Below, in pieces: positions 13,245 through 26,900 of a stretch of DNA of 64,000 nt. Below the pieces are notes generated by a model. The model saw nothing but the letters and a program-made list of their open reading frames with translations. It was not told the origin of the DNA and did not search any database. Made by a program: the position numbers and the translations under genes. The stretch comes from Hyperoplus lanceolatus (lineage: Eukaryota > Chordata > Actinopteri > Uranoscopiformes > Ammodytidae). The stretch lies in NCBI GenBank assembly GCA_026929865.2, contig CM049404.1, forward strand, positions 9,125,501-9,189,500. Direction: 5' to 3'. How positions within the stretch are numbered: position 1 is the stretch's first letter; every line of letters begins with the position of its first letter.

Positions 13245-16200
13245 ATGTTGGAAGGCCTGGTTGCCTGGGTGCTAAACACGTACCTGGGGAAATATGTCAG
13301 CAACCTGAACACAGATCAACTCTCCATTGCCCTTCTAAAAGGTATTCAAAACAAAAATGCATCGACTTTCTGCTAACTTAAAACGTTTGCATGCTTCTTT
13401 GTTCTAGATGTTTCCCTTCCTCCACTTTATCATCTTTATGACAATCAATCAGCTCTTGCATACACTCAAGACATGGGTTAATACAGTCCATCAAAATGAT
13501 TTCTGCTTTTGTTGTTGTGAGGTAGTTATTACACATAAAGACAGTTGAGAGTACTGGTTAATTTGAGAAGACGGAAAGTGTGTGATGTCGCAGTGAGATT
13601 GTGATTTCTTAACTCTGGGAAACATTTGAAGTCTATGCAAACTGATTTGAATATGGTATGTAAAACTAAAACAAGTGCCACCGTCGGTGTGCTGGTGGCT
13701 ACAGTGCTATCTGACACTGAAATTGTAGTGATAAGCGGTTCATAAGTTGCACACAGCATTGATTGTTTACGTATCTATATATGGTGATGTGATGTTAGTT
13801 ATGGGTGTGTGTTTATTTTTCTCAAAATAGGGTAACATATTTGGGTCATTGACGTATAAGAGTTTTCAACAAGCTAATTTAAAAATACAAAAAAAAAGAA
13901 CATATTTTGCAATTGTTCAAACAATAAGAATGTTGCGTGCTGATAAATTCATATACATTTTTTAGATTAAGTTATTTTAGTGCTTTTTCATGTATATGAT
14001 TGGGCCATGGCCTTCAAAAGTGTCATGTGGTGCGACCGTGATTTAACTTAAAATAATGAATTTACAAAACATGCTTCATATTTATTTTACCAGTTGATTA
14101 GTAATAAACAATTTTAGAAATAATGTAATTGCATTTTTTTTTTGATTTTGTAACAAATTATACCATAATTATTTTCTATAATATCCAAGCTGCCTACGTA
14201 AATGCAGTCAGCAGACCTGATTTTCCTGTATATTGCATAAAACTGATATAAATGTTTAATGAATACCATACACTTGAGCATACTGTATAAGTGATTACCA
14301 TTTCACCCACAAAAATGGCATATTTTATTTTTAATTGAATACAATTATTACTATTACTGGTCGCACCGGATGACTATTGGTCGCACCAAATGACATAAAT
14401 ACCTTATATGATTGAAAATATATAAAATAGGTCAATGAACAATAAATTTCATACAAAAACATTGATTCAAACCAGATTTTATTAAACTTCCACAAAATTT
14501 TCATGAAAAAATATTTCATAAACATCACATTTTCATAAAAATTTGAAGCAACAAAACAAACATTTAAAGGTGCTTCGGCAACTCTCGAGAATGCTTGTCA
14601 AGTCCCTTTAGTTTCAAAGTCAGTAAATATCTCCTCACGAGCCACTACCTGTCCCTACTGTGTGTCCACTGAAAATAAATCTGGTGTTAATACACAGCCT
14701 AGGGTCCGTAAACTGGTATGTTAACAAAAGGGGCTTTGTCCAACCCATTGTAACCAGCAGCAATGCTATCGATATAGGCTAAGCTGATCGGCTTATACTT
14801 TAGCTTTGACAAGTGCTTGGCTTCAACACCAAATTAAGTGTTGACATGCTTATTGCCACACTAGCTAGGAGACTACTACAAAAACACATGCAACCCCTAG
14901 TTACGGTTGGTCGGAACCCCTTTGTTTACATAACAGCCTAGGATGTGAATTAACACCAGATGTTTTTTCCAATGCACACACAGTACAGACAGGTAGTGGA
15001 TCGTGAGGAGGTATTCACTGATTTTGTCAAAAAGGGATGTTGACAACAAGCCTTCTCCAGAATTGCTGACTCCCACCTTTAATTGCAGTACACATTCATG
15101 AATAGACAAGTAATTTAACTTGACAGTAATCATGTCGATGATGGGTTTATGGAACGTCCTTCTCCTCCTCGCAAGGTACTCGACTCTGTAGATAAAGGAT
15201 TAAAGGAGAAGTCAGCGATTCTGGAGAAAGCTTGTCAAAATCACTTTTTTGTCAGAATCAGTGAATATCTCCTCACACTACCTGTCCATACTGTGTGCGT
15301 GCTGAAAACAAATCTGGTGTTAATGCACAGCCTAGACTCTGTGAACTGGTATGTAAACAAAGTTGCCCGTTTACTGAGCCTAGGCTGTGTATTTTTTTCA
15401 GTGAACACACACAGTAAACACAGGTAGCAGCAGATCATGAGGAGATATTCACTGATTGGTCAAAATGGGATTTTTACAACAAGCTTTCTCCAGAGTCGCT
15501 GACATCCACCTTTAACATGCTGCCTGTTGACAGATTTCACTTTGTTTGGCAGTGGCATCTAGTAAAAAAGATTAAAACTGTAATAGAAATACATATGTTA
15601 ATAATAAATGCATCATTATGAAAGTGAAATGACATTCTCCAAAATAATCTTTACATTTTTGTTCTCATATTATTAGACATAAGCCATTCTTTCTGAAATG
15701 TTAGAAAATAGATCTCAGATTACATAAAAGTATTTTAATAATATTTTTTTAAAAAAAGCACTTAATGCATGTGAATCATCGACTATATATATAAACACAA
15801 AAACTGCCAATCTAGGACATATTTCTATCATGGAAAGCACTTAACAATGGTCGCACCACATGATATTTGGTCACGCTGCATGATATTTTCAAGTTCAATC
15901 AGAATTTACAGGCACAGAATGGGCCACCTAAAGAAAACAAGCTAGCTTTTAACAATAGGGCACCAAGACATTTATAATAAAAGTATATATTTGTAGAAAT
16001 AACTTCATATTTATTGTTTTTTTGCGGTCGTACCACATGACATCCAAAAGTCGACACATCATACCAGCTGTTATAAAGGTTGATTTTTTCCAAATTTAAG
16101 AGTGAGCTACAAACCTGTTTGAAGCTTCCATGGGCCCTTGGTAAATTGGCATATGATGCAACGTCCTGTCTTTGAATGGATTTCAACATAAAAGTACTAA

Positions 16201-19200
16201 AAGTGGTTGTTCTTGATGGTCGCACCACATGATATTTCATGAAATGGACAATTTGGTACAAAGTTTGTTTGTATATAATGATGGAAATGTAAAACTTTGC
16301 AATTTGCAACACATGTAGGAGGTCATGCCAAATAGGGCAGACTAATAATTAAATACATTCAGAGTAATGTCAAAGAAGTTTTAAAAACAGAAAATCATTG
16401 TGGACGGTCGCACCACATGATTTTTTGACACTTTGGATAACAGAAAATTGCAAATGACTAATGTTTTTTGAAAAGTTTAAGTGAGCACATATATGGTCAA
16501 TATGCCACAAATATATGGTATATATGTATGTATTTGAATAATTTTTCAATTTCAAATGAATGCAGGAGTACAGAAAATGAAGGCGTCACATCTTTGACCC
16601 ATTTACTAACCTAATAAAATGGCAACTTACTATGTTATTGTGGGAACTGTTTTTAGAGATGCAAAGCCACTGTACAGTCAAACACTGTAACAAACGATTA
16701 CATCCAATTTCAACAGTTATAAGTGAAATCGTATTATTTTTTTTAGTAAAGTGAGAGGTAGCCCAAGCTCTGCAACGTGTGTCTGTTGTCATTCCTCAGG
16801 TGCAGTGGAGCTAGAGAACCTCCCTCTGAGGAAAGATGCCCTCCGAGAGTTTGATCTGCCGTTTGAAGTCAAAGCAGGTGAGACACACTGACTGACAACT
16901 TAACAAAGTTTGAAGAAAAACAAAAAAATATATATAATTAAAGTGGAATAGGGTCTGCTCTCAAAGGCTAATCAGTCTTACCGTCTCTCTTTCAACTTCT
17001 CGAAGCTGTACTGTATGCGTCAAACTGAATCAGGATTTTCCCGTCTAGTGACGGGGGAGCAGCCTTCTTCATCATGCATGCCTGCTCTCAGTGCTGAACT
17101 GAAATGATTCTGTCACTGTGTTATGTTGTGGGTCTTGATGTGTGTGGCAACATCTGCATTTAGACTCCTCCGATCTCTGGTTTATTTATGGATGTATATT
17201 GAGGGAAAATTACGCCCTTGCAAATAAACAAAGTTACAATACCTGTGAATCGATTGGAATTGTATTCCACTGAACTCCAGTATCAGCATTACATCTTATG
17301 ATAAATAAACTGATGTTAGTGTGTAAAATTGTCTTGAAGACATGAAATACAATTTTCAGCATTATCACAGCAAAGTTTAACACAAAGGCTGTTACCGGCA
17401 ATAACTCAATGAGCAGTTGAAATGTCAATATACCACTTGAGCCTGCGATTAAAAGAGATTTTCTGTAACATCTGCAGAGGCTTTACAAAAAGCCTCTTAT
17501 TTGTCTGAGAAATACCTGATTTGCATGGTTTCTTTTATTAACAATTGCATAACTACTCCAGATATATTCAAAATGGTATCTTAAAGGTGAAGCAAGCGGT
17601 TAAATCACTTTTTATTCATACAGTGATCACTTACATAATGTGCGCGTTTCATAAAGCCGATCTCTCAGTCAGCTGCTCTGCATGTAATCGGCAAAAAAAC
17701 TTATTGGAGGATCCCGATATTTGTATCCAATCATAAGAGAGAACGCTGCAAACCGACACCCGTCTCACTCATGGTTTCACTGCCGGTGCACGCCAGAGCA
17801 ATAGATGGGTGAATGTTTATGTGCCTACAATGGCGGAGCAGGTAAAAATCCTTCCCAATGTTTGATGGTTTTTATCATGTTTTATCACACTTATGGATTT
17901 GAGATGATGCTAGATAACTCGCTGCTTGAAGACCGCAGTGCATTAATGTGGTGACGTAGGGACGAGCGAGGGGACTGCTAACTGCAGTAACTGACAGGAA
18001 GTTAGCTAAAAGAACCATTCCGCTTACAGCACCTTTTAATATGAGTCAAAACATCAATGAGTTAGTTGTCTGTTATTATTTTTTTAACTCCAGGCTGCAT
18101 TTCCTTTTTAATGTGTCCTATTATCACTCACCAGGCTTCATTGGAAAGATTACCCTCCAGATCCCGTTCTACCGGCCTCACAGTGACCCATGGGTCATCT
18201 CCATGTCCCAGCTCAACCTGATCATCGGCCCCGCCGTGCTGGAGGAGTATGACGGAGAGAAGGAGAGAGAGGAGGAGAGGGAGCGCAAACAACGCCTCCT
18301 CAAAGCTCTGGAAGACAAGTTCAAAGTAGGTGGATTAACCCTACACATTAGAAAAATAAAAAAAATTCCACAATCCAGCAATCTAGTTTTGTGTACTCTA
18401 CTGAGTGTTGCAGCCTCACCATGACAGTATTGGAGCTACACACTTTTAGTTAATTCTTCAACTCACGGCAACACGGTTGAGATCATGTCTGTGATTTTCA
18501 TTTTAAGGTGGTGATTTACACGGCGGAGAACTGGTTGTCATAGGAGCAGAAAGGGTTTACATGTCAGAACTGTCAGAGCAAAAAAAATAAAACAATCCCC
18601 CAGGAAAACAGATCAGCCCTATCGGAATCGAATAATGCAAGTGGATCATGAAGCTTGGCCTTCTTATCCTAATCTGTGTTTGTTGCCATCTTCACTTTTT
18701 GTGTTGTGTCTATCTTATGTTCTTCTGTACTTACTTGCACATTAATCTTTTTGAGTTCTATGTTGTTATTGACAGTGTGTGTGTATCTCTGTGTATATGT
18801 TCTGCTCCCCACAGAGTGAGTGTGAGCAGAGAGGAGAGTCTTACTGGTACTCTGTCTCTGCCTCAATGGTCACCCGGATAGTGGAAAACATCGAGGTATG
18901 TTTTCACCCAAGGCAATATTCGACCTCGCTTCACACTGTCATGACAGTTTCTCAGCATAAGACTAAGTGTTCTTTTCTTATCCTTTGTACGCCATAACAG
19001 TTCAGCCCTTTAGCTCCTTGAAACCTCATCTGAGAATAATATAACATAATTATTGAAAGGAATTTCCCTCACAAAAGAAAACCAAAATAAGGGAACGCCT
19101 TCAGCCTGCCTGAGTTAGAGACTAAACTTTGATTTGTCTGGCCTTTGTGTAGCTGAAGATCCAGGATGTCCATCTTAGATTTGAGGACGACTTCTCCAAC

Positions 19201-20903
19201 CCACAGAAGCCCTTTTCCTTTGGGGTTTGCATCAACAACGTGTCGGCTCAGAACCCTTCCAAAGAGTCGGTAAGTGTTCACGCACAAAACGATTATCAAG
19301 AAAGTAATCTGAAATTACGTTCCTTTTTAAGTGGTTCGGGATATTCTATATATCAGTTATCTGCCAGTTATCTGTCTTAATTACGAGATCTTTATAATTG
19401 TAATTGTCTGCCTCAGTGAATCGGGATTTTCTCTTTTACATTTGCAGATCCAGAAGCTTCTCCGACAAAAGCAGCTGGAGATAGAAGAGTTCAGCGTCTA
19501 CTGGGATACGGAGTCTGAAATGCTGGGAAAGCTGCCCGCCAATCAGATCCAGGTCAGAGCCTCAGCAGTTCGGGAGTATTACAGCATTGTTCTGAATTGC
19601 ACCAAGAGTCTTCACTTTCCCTTTTGTTTGAGACACAGTTTATCCTAAATGATATCGTACCAAACTGAACCGTAAAAACACCAGAGTAGAGACATTCCTT
19701 TTTCTCAAGGAACACAACAGTGCAAAGACGATAGATGACCACCTGTCTGATGGAAATGAATTGACCTACAGCACTTCAATTAAAAAATGATAAATAAGAA
19801 GGTTAAATTAGCCACGTTCTTGATTTAATGCCTAGTATTAACTCCATTACAGTGAAGGTTAGGATTAGATGCCATACCAGCTGCTCGGTGCAACACTAAT
19901 GCGATGATGCAAAAAAACAAATATGATGTTGATGCATAGTCTAGGTTTGGAATCAACCCAGTTCAGTAGATTTAGTCCCATGTAAGTGATCTGATTGTTT
20001 TGTCACCGTACAGGAAGCGATGACCCAGTGTATGCAGAGCCGCGAGCATCAGTACATCTTTGAGCCGGTGTGTGCCTCCGTGTTGCTCAGAAGAAACGCC
20101 TGCAAGGAGCCTCTGAGGTCCAGAAACACCCCACGGATTGAAGGCCAAGTACAGCTGGAGCCCCTGTCCTTACGCCTGTCACAGGTCTGTATGGACACCT
20201 AGCTGTAATACTTTGATTTTCAGAGTTCTTTATAATCAGGCCACTCAACAGTTTGAGCGAAATCAGTGATTTGAAGGTTAAGGGTAAGATGTTCTGTCTC
20301 TGCCAGAGCCTATATTTGAAACAGGTCAATATGATATTATTTGATAGTCACACAATCCTCATTCAGTTCACGAACATTTTAAACTTCAGTTAAAATTAAT
20401 GTGAAGTTTCAACAATCTAGTTAGATGTGCCGTCAAGGACACAACCCAGACCATTGAAGCCCTTGGCAATTGTTTACTAGTTGGTTTTTGACATGTGTGT
20501 GTGTGTGTGTTGTCTCTCAGGTACAGTACCAGCAGATCATGGCGTTCCTTAAAGAGGTGGACCGCCGTGAAAGAGCGATGCTTTACCAGAAGTGGAAGCC
20601 CAAAGTCCCCATTCCTGGAAAGTAAGTTCACACGTTAAAACTTTTTTTGCGTTTCCCTACAGGTATCCTTTACTTAATAAACCTTTTAAATGCTTGAATC
20701 AGATTTAAGCCTGGGACATTGTTTTTCCCTGCAGCTGCCGGCAGTGGTGGTTGTTTGCCATCCAGGCCAACCTGAGTGAAATCAGGGAGCAGCGGCGGAG
20801 AAGAAGCTGGGACTATGTCCTGCAGCGTGCGCGAGACGCCCAGACCTACACCAGCCTTTACTTCAGAAAGCTCAAAGGAATCCCACTGAGTCCTCAGGAA
20901 GAG
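13245..20903 (+). CDS. vps13d: vps13d exons 2-10: N-terminal chorein module
   Basis: Coding parts are 13245-13341, 16800-16877, 18135-18325, 18815-18895, 19153-19269, 19448-19552, 20014-20184, 20521-20621 and 20735-20903, residues 1-370. The chorein segment opens with an amphipathic helix, then '[17 protein letters not shown]' and '[20 protein letters not shown]', the classic VPS13/ATG2 N-terminal wording. This end forms the lipid entry cap of the protein and faces the donor membrane (ER) in the family. The following exons carry the beta-strand wording of the hydrophobic groove ('[12 protein letters not shown]', 'IEEFSVYWD') and a conserved '[12 protein letters not shown]' helix. Confidence 0.96.
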
Positions 20904-23900
20904 GTACAACACTGTGACACAGACATGATGTATTAACACACGCTTTAGTAAAAATCTTGCCCATATCCTTCAAAAATAATGCAAATATTGAGTCCGAACC
21001 ACAAAATGTATCTCATGTTGTCTGTCATATTCTCGCCATTTTTACTAATGGAACTCATAAAAAAAATCTTTACCAAAAATATATTATAAAGTTATGTGAC
21101 CATCCGACAAACTGTTTGTGATGATTCATAGTTTATCAAATGCTTTCTTCAGTTTTTTTTCCACATGCTGTGATGCACTGATGTAACCCAGTTTGGTATT
21201 ACGGGATGATTTACTTGCAAACACACACGACTGAGCTGAGGTTTGTGTTCGTCTTTGTCACCTAGAGTGAACTGGATCGAGTGGAAGAGGAGCAGACGCT
21301 AGAGGAGCTGCAGATTCTCCGAGAAATTGTCCACGACTGGTTTCGAAAGCAGGAAGAGCTCGCAGAGGTAAGCTTAGATGATTCCTACTGGTGTTCAAAG
21401 GTGTATGAAATTCAGATTCCAACACATCAGTGGTCTCTTTAGTTACACTTAACTTACAATAATTGTCTCTGAACTTTACAAAGGACACAAAGATGATGTC
21501 TCACAAAGTCCTTGTTATAGTTTAAGCCTCTGCTCTGTCTCTGTCTCCCCTTCCAGAATGTGCGAGAGCCCAGCATTGACGCCCCGCCCTGCTCGCCCCC
21601 ACCATCCATCCCTAAGAGTGGGAGCTCAGGGATGATCCAGTACCTGCAGTCTTGGTTCCCGGGCTGGGGTGGCTGGTATGGAGAGTCCCATGACCCAGAA
21701 GAGCTCCTGCCAAGTCCATCCTCCTGGGATATTCTAGGTTAGAAACTAACTCGCTTTTTATAAGCTCTAGCAGCAGATGTTCCAACATGATTGGTTGTTG
21801 CAGCATCCTTTAAATTGCATGGTTACATATTCTGTTAACCAAGGTAATTATTTAAATGATCTTCTATCATCCGGTAGTCCGTAGTGTTTGGTAAAATCGT
21901 ATTCCTGTAGTGGTACGGAAGTCCTATGACCCTGATGATATAATGCTTCCTCAGCAGAGACAGAAGACCTGTTTGATCCGTTGGAGGACTCTCACACCCT
22001 GAACACGTTCACAAGACGAGATCACCTGTTTGCCCGGCTGGAGTTCTTACTGGAGAAGGGCGGCGTCACCCTCTTCCACCAAGACAGGAGGGGGGGCACA
22101 CTGAAGGAGAGCGGGGTCATCCAGTTGGAATTCTCAGGTACACAGAAGCTGTGTTTGGACTGACGGAAACCTCTTTTATTGTTTGTTTTAGCTTGAGAGG
22201 GTTATTTTTCATGGGAAAGTACATCATCATGATAGTTTTGTCAATATGTTATAATTACTATTGGGCATTTTTAGTGTATAGGCAATTAGTATGGCTTGGA
22301 TAGTATGGAGAGTACCCTTTATTATGGTACAGTTAAGGTATTTTTTAGGATTTAGTATCAGTATGATGTCAAAATATCAACAATTCTCAAAGTTCGAGCT
22401 TTTTAAATGTAAGAATTTGCTTGCTTGTTTGTCTGAATGATTCAGTGTATTGTTTTAAATAGAAAAGAATACATGAATAAATTCTTTAACTATTTAGAAA
22501 AATGCATATATCAAATAATTAGAAATAAAGACATACTAATTCATTGTGAAAATAATAGTTTGATTTTAAAGGTAAAAACCAAATGAAGGGCTACAGTGCA
22601 TTACATTACTGTCAACTCGCCTCTAATATTCGAGACAAAAATAACTCTTTGAAGATGTGTTGCCCACTGAGTTGAAGGTGCCCTTGTCCTATGGATAGAC
22701 ATAGCTGTAAAAATAGATCCAGAGCATGTGCAGCTTCCTGGATTTAAATGACTGTGCGTGTGACCCCTCTTCCACAGGTGTGAAGGTGATGCTGGAGTCC
22801 CTCCCTCGCTCTGAGTCCTCCCTGCTCTCTGTTAAGCTGGGTGGTTTGTTCCTGAGAGACTTGACCACTCAGGACACCATCTTCCCTGTCCTGGTGTCTC
22901 CCAAAACAGTAAGTGGTGATTGCCAGGAAGGGTTGGGCAGTGAGTGCATAATGTGAAAAGTTTGAAAAACACATTTACTGTACATACCTCAGTACATTTT
23001 ATATTTGTTCTACTCTATGTTGTATCATTTAATTTAATCATTTTTTTAACATGTTATTTGTTGTAGGACAAAGTTGTTGTTGCTTTTAACCAGCCATCCG
23101 GCCAGTCCAGCAGTACCTCTGGTAAGCTTAATTTTTTCTGTTATAGGAATTTCAAAATATTAATACTACATATTAAAAATAATTTTAATCCTAAATCCTA
23201 AATTTAGACAATATCAAATAATACTTTCTGTAAGAGTGTTACATTATGAGTACCTCAGATACTGTAATTTGAATGTTGTAGTTGTGCCTGTGCGTGTCTC
23301 CAGGGGACACGCACAGGCTTTTTAAAAATTGGTCTTGTTTAAAAAATGTTGTGAGTTCAACATATTTGCACAGTGTGGATATGCGATCAGATAACACCTA
23401 CTGTATCAATAGCAATGCACTGTACTCCCAAAAGCTTAAGCTGGATACCATGTTTGTTTTTGTATTGTCAGGATTAAATGCAGAGTGCTCGTCACCACCT
23501 GTGTTTGAGATGATTTATGAGCGTAACCCTGTGAGGTGTAAGTTTGAAAGAAGACTGGAAGTGAACACTAGTCCATTGAACATCATCTACAACCCACAAG
23601 CAATCAAAAAAGTGACTGAGTTCTTCTATAAAGGAAGAGTTCATACCTCAGGTACGTACTCAACCCTTTTTGACTGTGCATGTGTTTTGCTCCAAAAATG
23701 TGCAAGTGAAGAAGTACATTTAATTTCAGAGAACAACAAAGCCTCACAAAGCTTACATAATCAATTAACAAATATAATTATTGACAAATACATGTACTTG
23801 TGCAAATAGTGTAGTGAAAATCTCTCACTACTACTGCAAAGAAATTCAACTTACATTGAGCACTCACCCACTCACCTTCCGAGTAATTTCAAACCATCTA

Positions 23901-26900
23901 GTATAATTAGTCATTTTCTTGTTATAGTTTAGAATCCCAGCAGATCATTGTATTTTATTTCATACCCAGGTTTTGGCTATCAGTCAGAGCTGGAGCTAAG
24001 AGTGGCAGAGGCTGCCAGGAGGCAATACAACAAGCTGAAGATGCAGACCAAAGCAGAGATCCGACAAACCATTGATCAGCTCCTCGTGGGAGAGTTTATT
24101 GTAAGGAAGATTCACTAGATGGTAACAAGAAATTATTGGCATTTGAATGATTTCTAAATACCACTGATGTGTTTGCTTTGTAGGAAAACAGTAAGCGTTG
24201 GACGATGAAATTGGACATCTCTGCACCCCAGGTGATTTTCCCAGATGACTTTCAGTCAGGAGACCCGATGCTAGTTGTTGTGGATTTAGGCAGAATTCTC
24301 CTCACAAACTGTCAAGGTAAAACAATGAACCACTATAGTCAAACATAAAGAGATACATTCATATCTTATTTCCTTTGCCAATTGAGATTTCTAATTCAGT
24401 CACTGCCTATTGTTATTAATTTTCTTTGCAGAAGACACTAAGGCCAGCTCAAAAACTGCTCAACCTGAAAGGGAAGACATGAGTGATGATGAGTACCAGA
24501 CGCCACTTGGCACCCCGCCAGAATCTCCACCACCTGAACTAGACATGCCCATGAAAGAACAGTTCAAAAACACAGAATTTCCTAGCCTCAGATCCCCTGA
24601 ATGTACACAGGCCTTCAGCAGAAAGCTTTACGAGAAATACTCCTTGTCTTTTAAGGACCTGCAGATAATGGTTGGTCGCTATAAGGACAACTGGAAGCAT
24701 CTTCAAGAGAGTGAGGTAGGGCCTACGCACGTGGTGGAAAAGTTTAATGTGCTGCTGCAGCTCGAGCAGAGACTGCGCTACACATCAGACCCCCAGCTTC
24801 CAGGCGCCGTGCTGTCAGGAACCCTACCAGACCTGAAGGTCCATATCAACCTTGAGAAGATGACAGCCCTTAGGAGTTGTTTGGCCAGGCTAAGCAGTCC
24901 ATCTGGGAGTGAAGAGGACAAAAGCCAAGAGATGGGCCCTAACTTAAAGTCCCCTGACCCTCTTACCCTCCGCCATGATAAAATCTTTCAGAGGGAGGAC
25001 AGTTCCTGGAAGCTGCAAGGTTCAGCCAAGAACCTGACCCAGAGCGTCATGACCTTGGAACAGCACACACGGGAAGTCCTGGTGGAATCGCGTCTACTGC
25101 TAGCCGAATTCAACATTAACTATATGCAGCTTGGTGTAGAGAGTGATGGCCGCTACATTTCTGTTCTTAAGGTATTTGGCACAAACGCTAATTTTGTCAA
25201 GCGGCCTTATGATGCTGAAGTCTCTCTGACTGTCCATGGTCTTCTGCTGGTGGACACGCTACAGACCTACGGCTCAGACTTTGACCTCCTTGTGGCTTCT
25301 CATAAGCATCTCAGTTTCGACATACCCACAGGCAGCCTCAGAGAGAGCCAGCCTTCGTCCCCTGCGTCGTCTAACGGCAGGTCTCCCCAGCATCAGGACC
25401 ACCATACCGACTCGTCCATTGGTATGCCCACGGAAACACTTTCCCCCTTCAGTTCCTTTCTCAAAGACCAGGAGGCCCTGATTAAGCTCGAGTACCAATT
25501 TGTGAGCTCAGACTGCCCCTCCATGAACCTAGACAGCTCCCTTCAGGTGACAAGTATGCAGGTCAATAACTTGGACATCATTCTCAACCCTGAGACCATG
25601 GTGGAGCTACTCAAGTTCCTCCAAAAGTCTTTCCCCAAAGAAGAAAGCACTTGGACACCGTCAATACAACAACCTTCCACACAGCCTGACCAAGAGCAGG
25701 GGGATGAGACATATCAGGTCACCTACGACCAGAACAAAGAGCTGACTGTGGAGATCCACCGCCTTAACCTGCTTCTCCTTCGGACCGTGTCCACTGGCAC
25801 AGTCCTGGGTGCTGAGAAGAAAGGGTTGAAGATTGCCACTGCCAGCATCACTGGCACCAAGGTCAATGTCTCCATGGGCAGTCGGTTGGACATAAACGGT
25901 TCACTCGGGTCCATGCAGTTGGTGGACCTTAGCCAGGAAGGAGGCCGAAGCCAGTTTGTGGTCAGCATTGGCAGCGTTGACAACAGCCCCTCACATCTGA
26001 GTGGATTGACATTCCTTGCCGATACAGGAAGTTCTCCCTCTGAAGCTTTGAATTTTCGCCTCATGGAGTTATCGCAAGGGGAGTGTTCCTTGAAACTTGA
26101 AATGGCATCTTTGCACTATAACCACTCAGCCAAGTTCCTCAAGGAGCTGAGTCTGTCTGCCAATGAGGTGGAAGACAATTTCCGCTCCATGTTGAAAAGT
26201 GCTGCCACCAAAGTTTCAACAGTTCTGGTCACCAAAACAGCAGAGTACAGTGGTATGGTTTCCCTGTTTGAGACTCCCTCGCGGAGATCCCGAACTCAGA
26301 GTCAGAGCTGGGTGATCGAAGATGAGGAGGATGTTCCTATGGATGAACCTGAATCCACCCTAGACACATTTTTGGTGAAGCTGACTCTTAATATCAGCAT
26401 TGAATCACCAGTTGTGTCCATCCCCCGTAAACCTGGACACCCTGAACTATTGGTTGGTCATCTGGGAAGCATTACAATCCAGAATTTTGTCACTGGGCAA
26501 GACTGCGAAGGAGAGAAGTTGCAGGTGTTGGTGAAAGATATTCGACTGTACTCGCTCAACATGAGTCATTTGGTTTTGAAGAGGGCACCCAGATGGGATA
26601 ACACTGGCTGCATGTCACCATCCCACCATGGGAGCACCAATCAGGATGAACCACAGTTCACACGTAATGACTTCTTTGAATACCTCAACCGTGGAAAAGG
26701 TGAGAATAGTATACATTTTGAGAATAGTTGTATTCTGATTGCTAGATTATATTTATTTGGAAAAAGTAATACAAGAATATATTTTATGTGGCACTTATTG
26801 ACATAATTTATTTTCTTCATCAGCCTTCCACATATTAAAAGATACCACTATACAGTTCACCCTGGAGAAAGTTCCAGTTGAAGAGGACACCCAGTTCTCC

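Larger units (their letters stand above)
14023..16420. repeat. Dispersed 15-bp motif GGTCGCACCACATGA, eight copies
   Basis: Plus-orientation copies start at 14359, 14379, 15849, 15869, 16026, 16218 and 16406; a minus-orientation copy lies at 14023-14037. Five keep GGTCGCACC exactly and most keep CATGA. Two pairs are 20 bp apart start-to-start, and the last four positions are spaced about 177-192 bp. The DNA between copies is AT-rich and shows no obvious mutual similarity. I do not recognise the family; it may be a degenerate satellite or the internal repeat of one AT-rich element later split by the two TTAA foldback insertions. Confidence 0.7.
13342..16799 (+). other. vps13d: vps13d intron 2, repeat-laden
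   Basis: This is the longest intron of the gene in this window (3.46 kb), with donor AAAG|GTATTC and acceptor CCTCAG|GTGCAG. It holds two TTAA-ended foldback elements and eight copies of a 15-bp motif, all listed separately. The rest is AT-rich with no exon-like block. Confidence 0.9.

Noticed and set aside
15899..16312. 137-codon minus-strand open frame in vps13d intron 2
   Set aside because: It consists of AT-rich intron plus copies of the 15-bp motif read backwards and shows no domain or conserved wording.
25274..26064. Antisense open frames within vps13d exon 19
   Set aside because: They mirror a strongly conserved coding exon and have no independent support.
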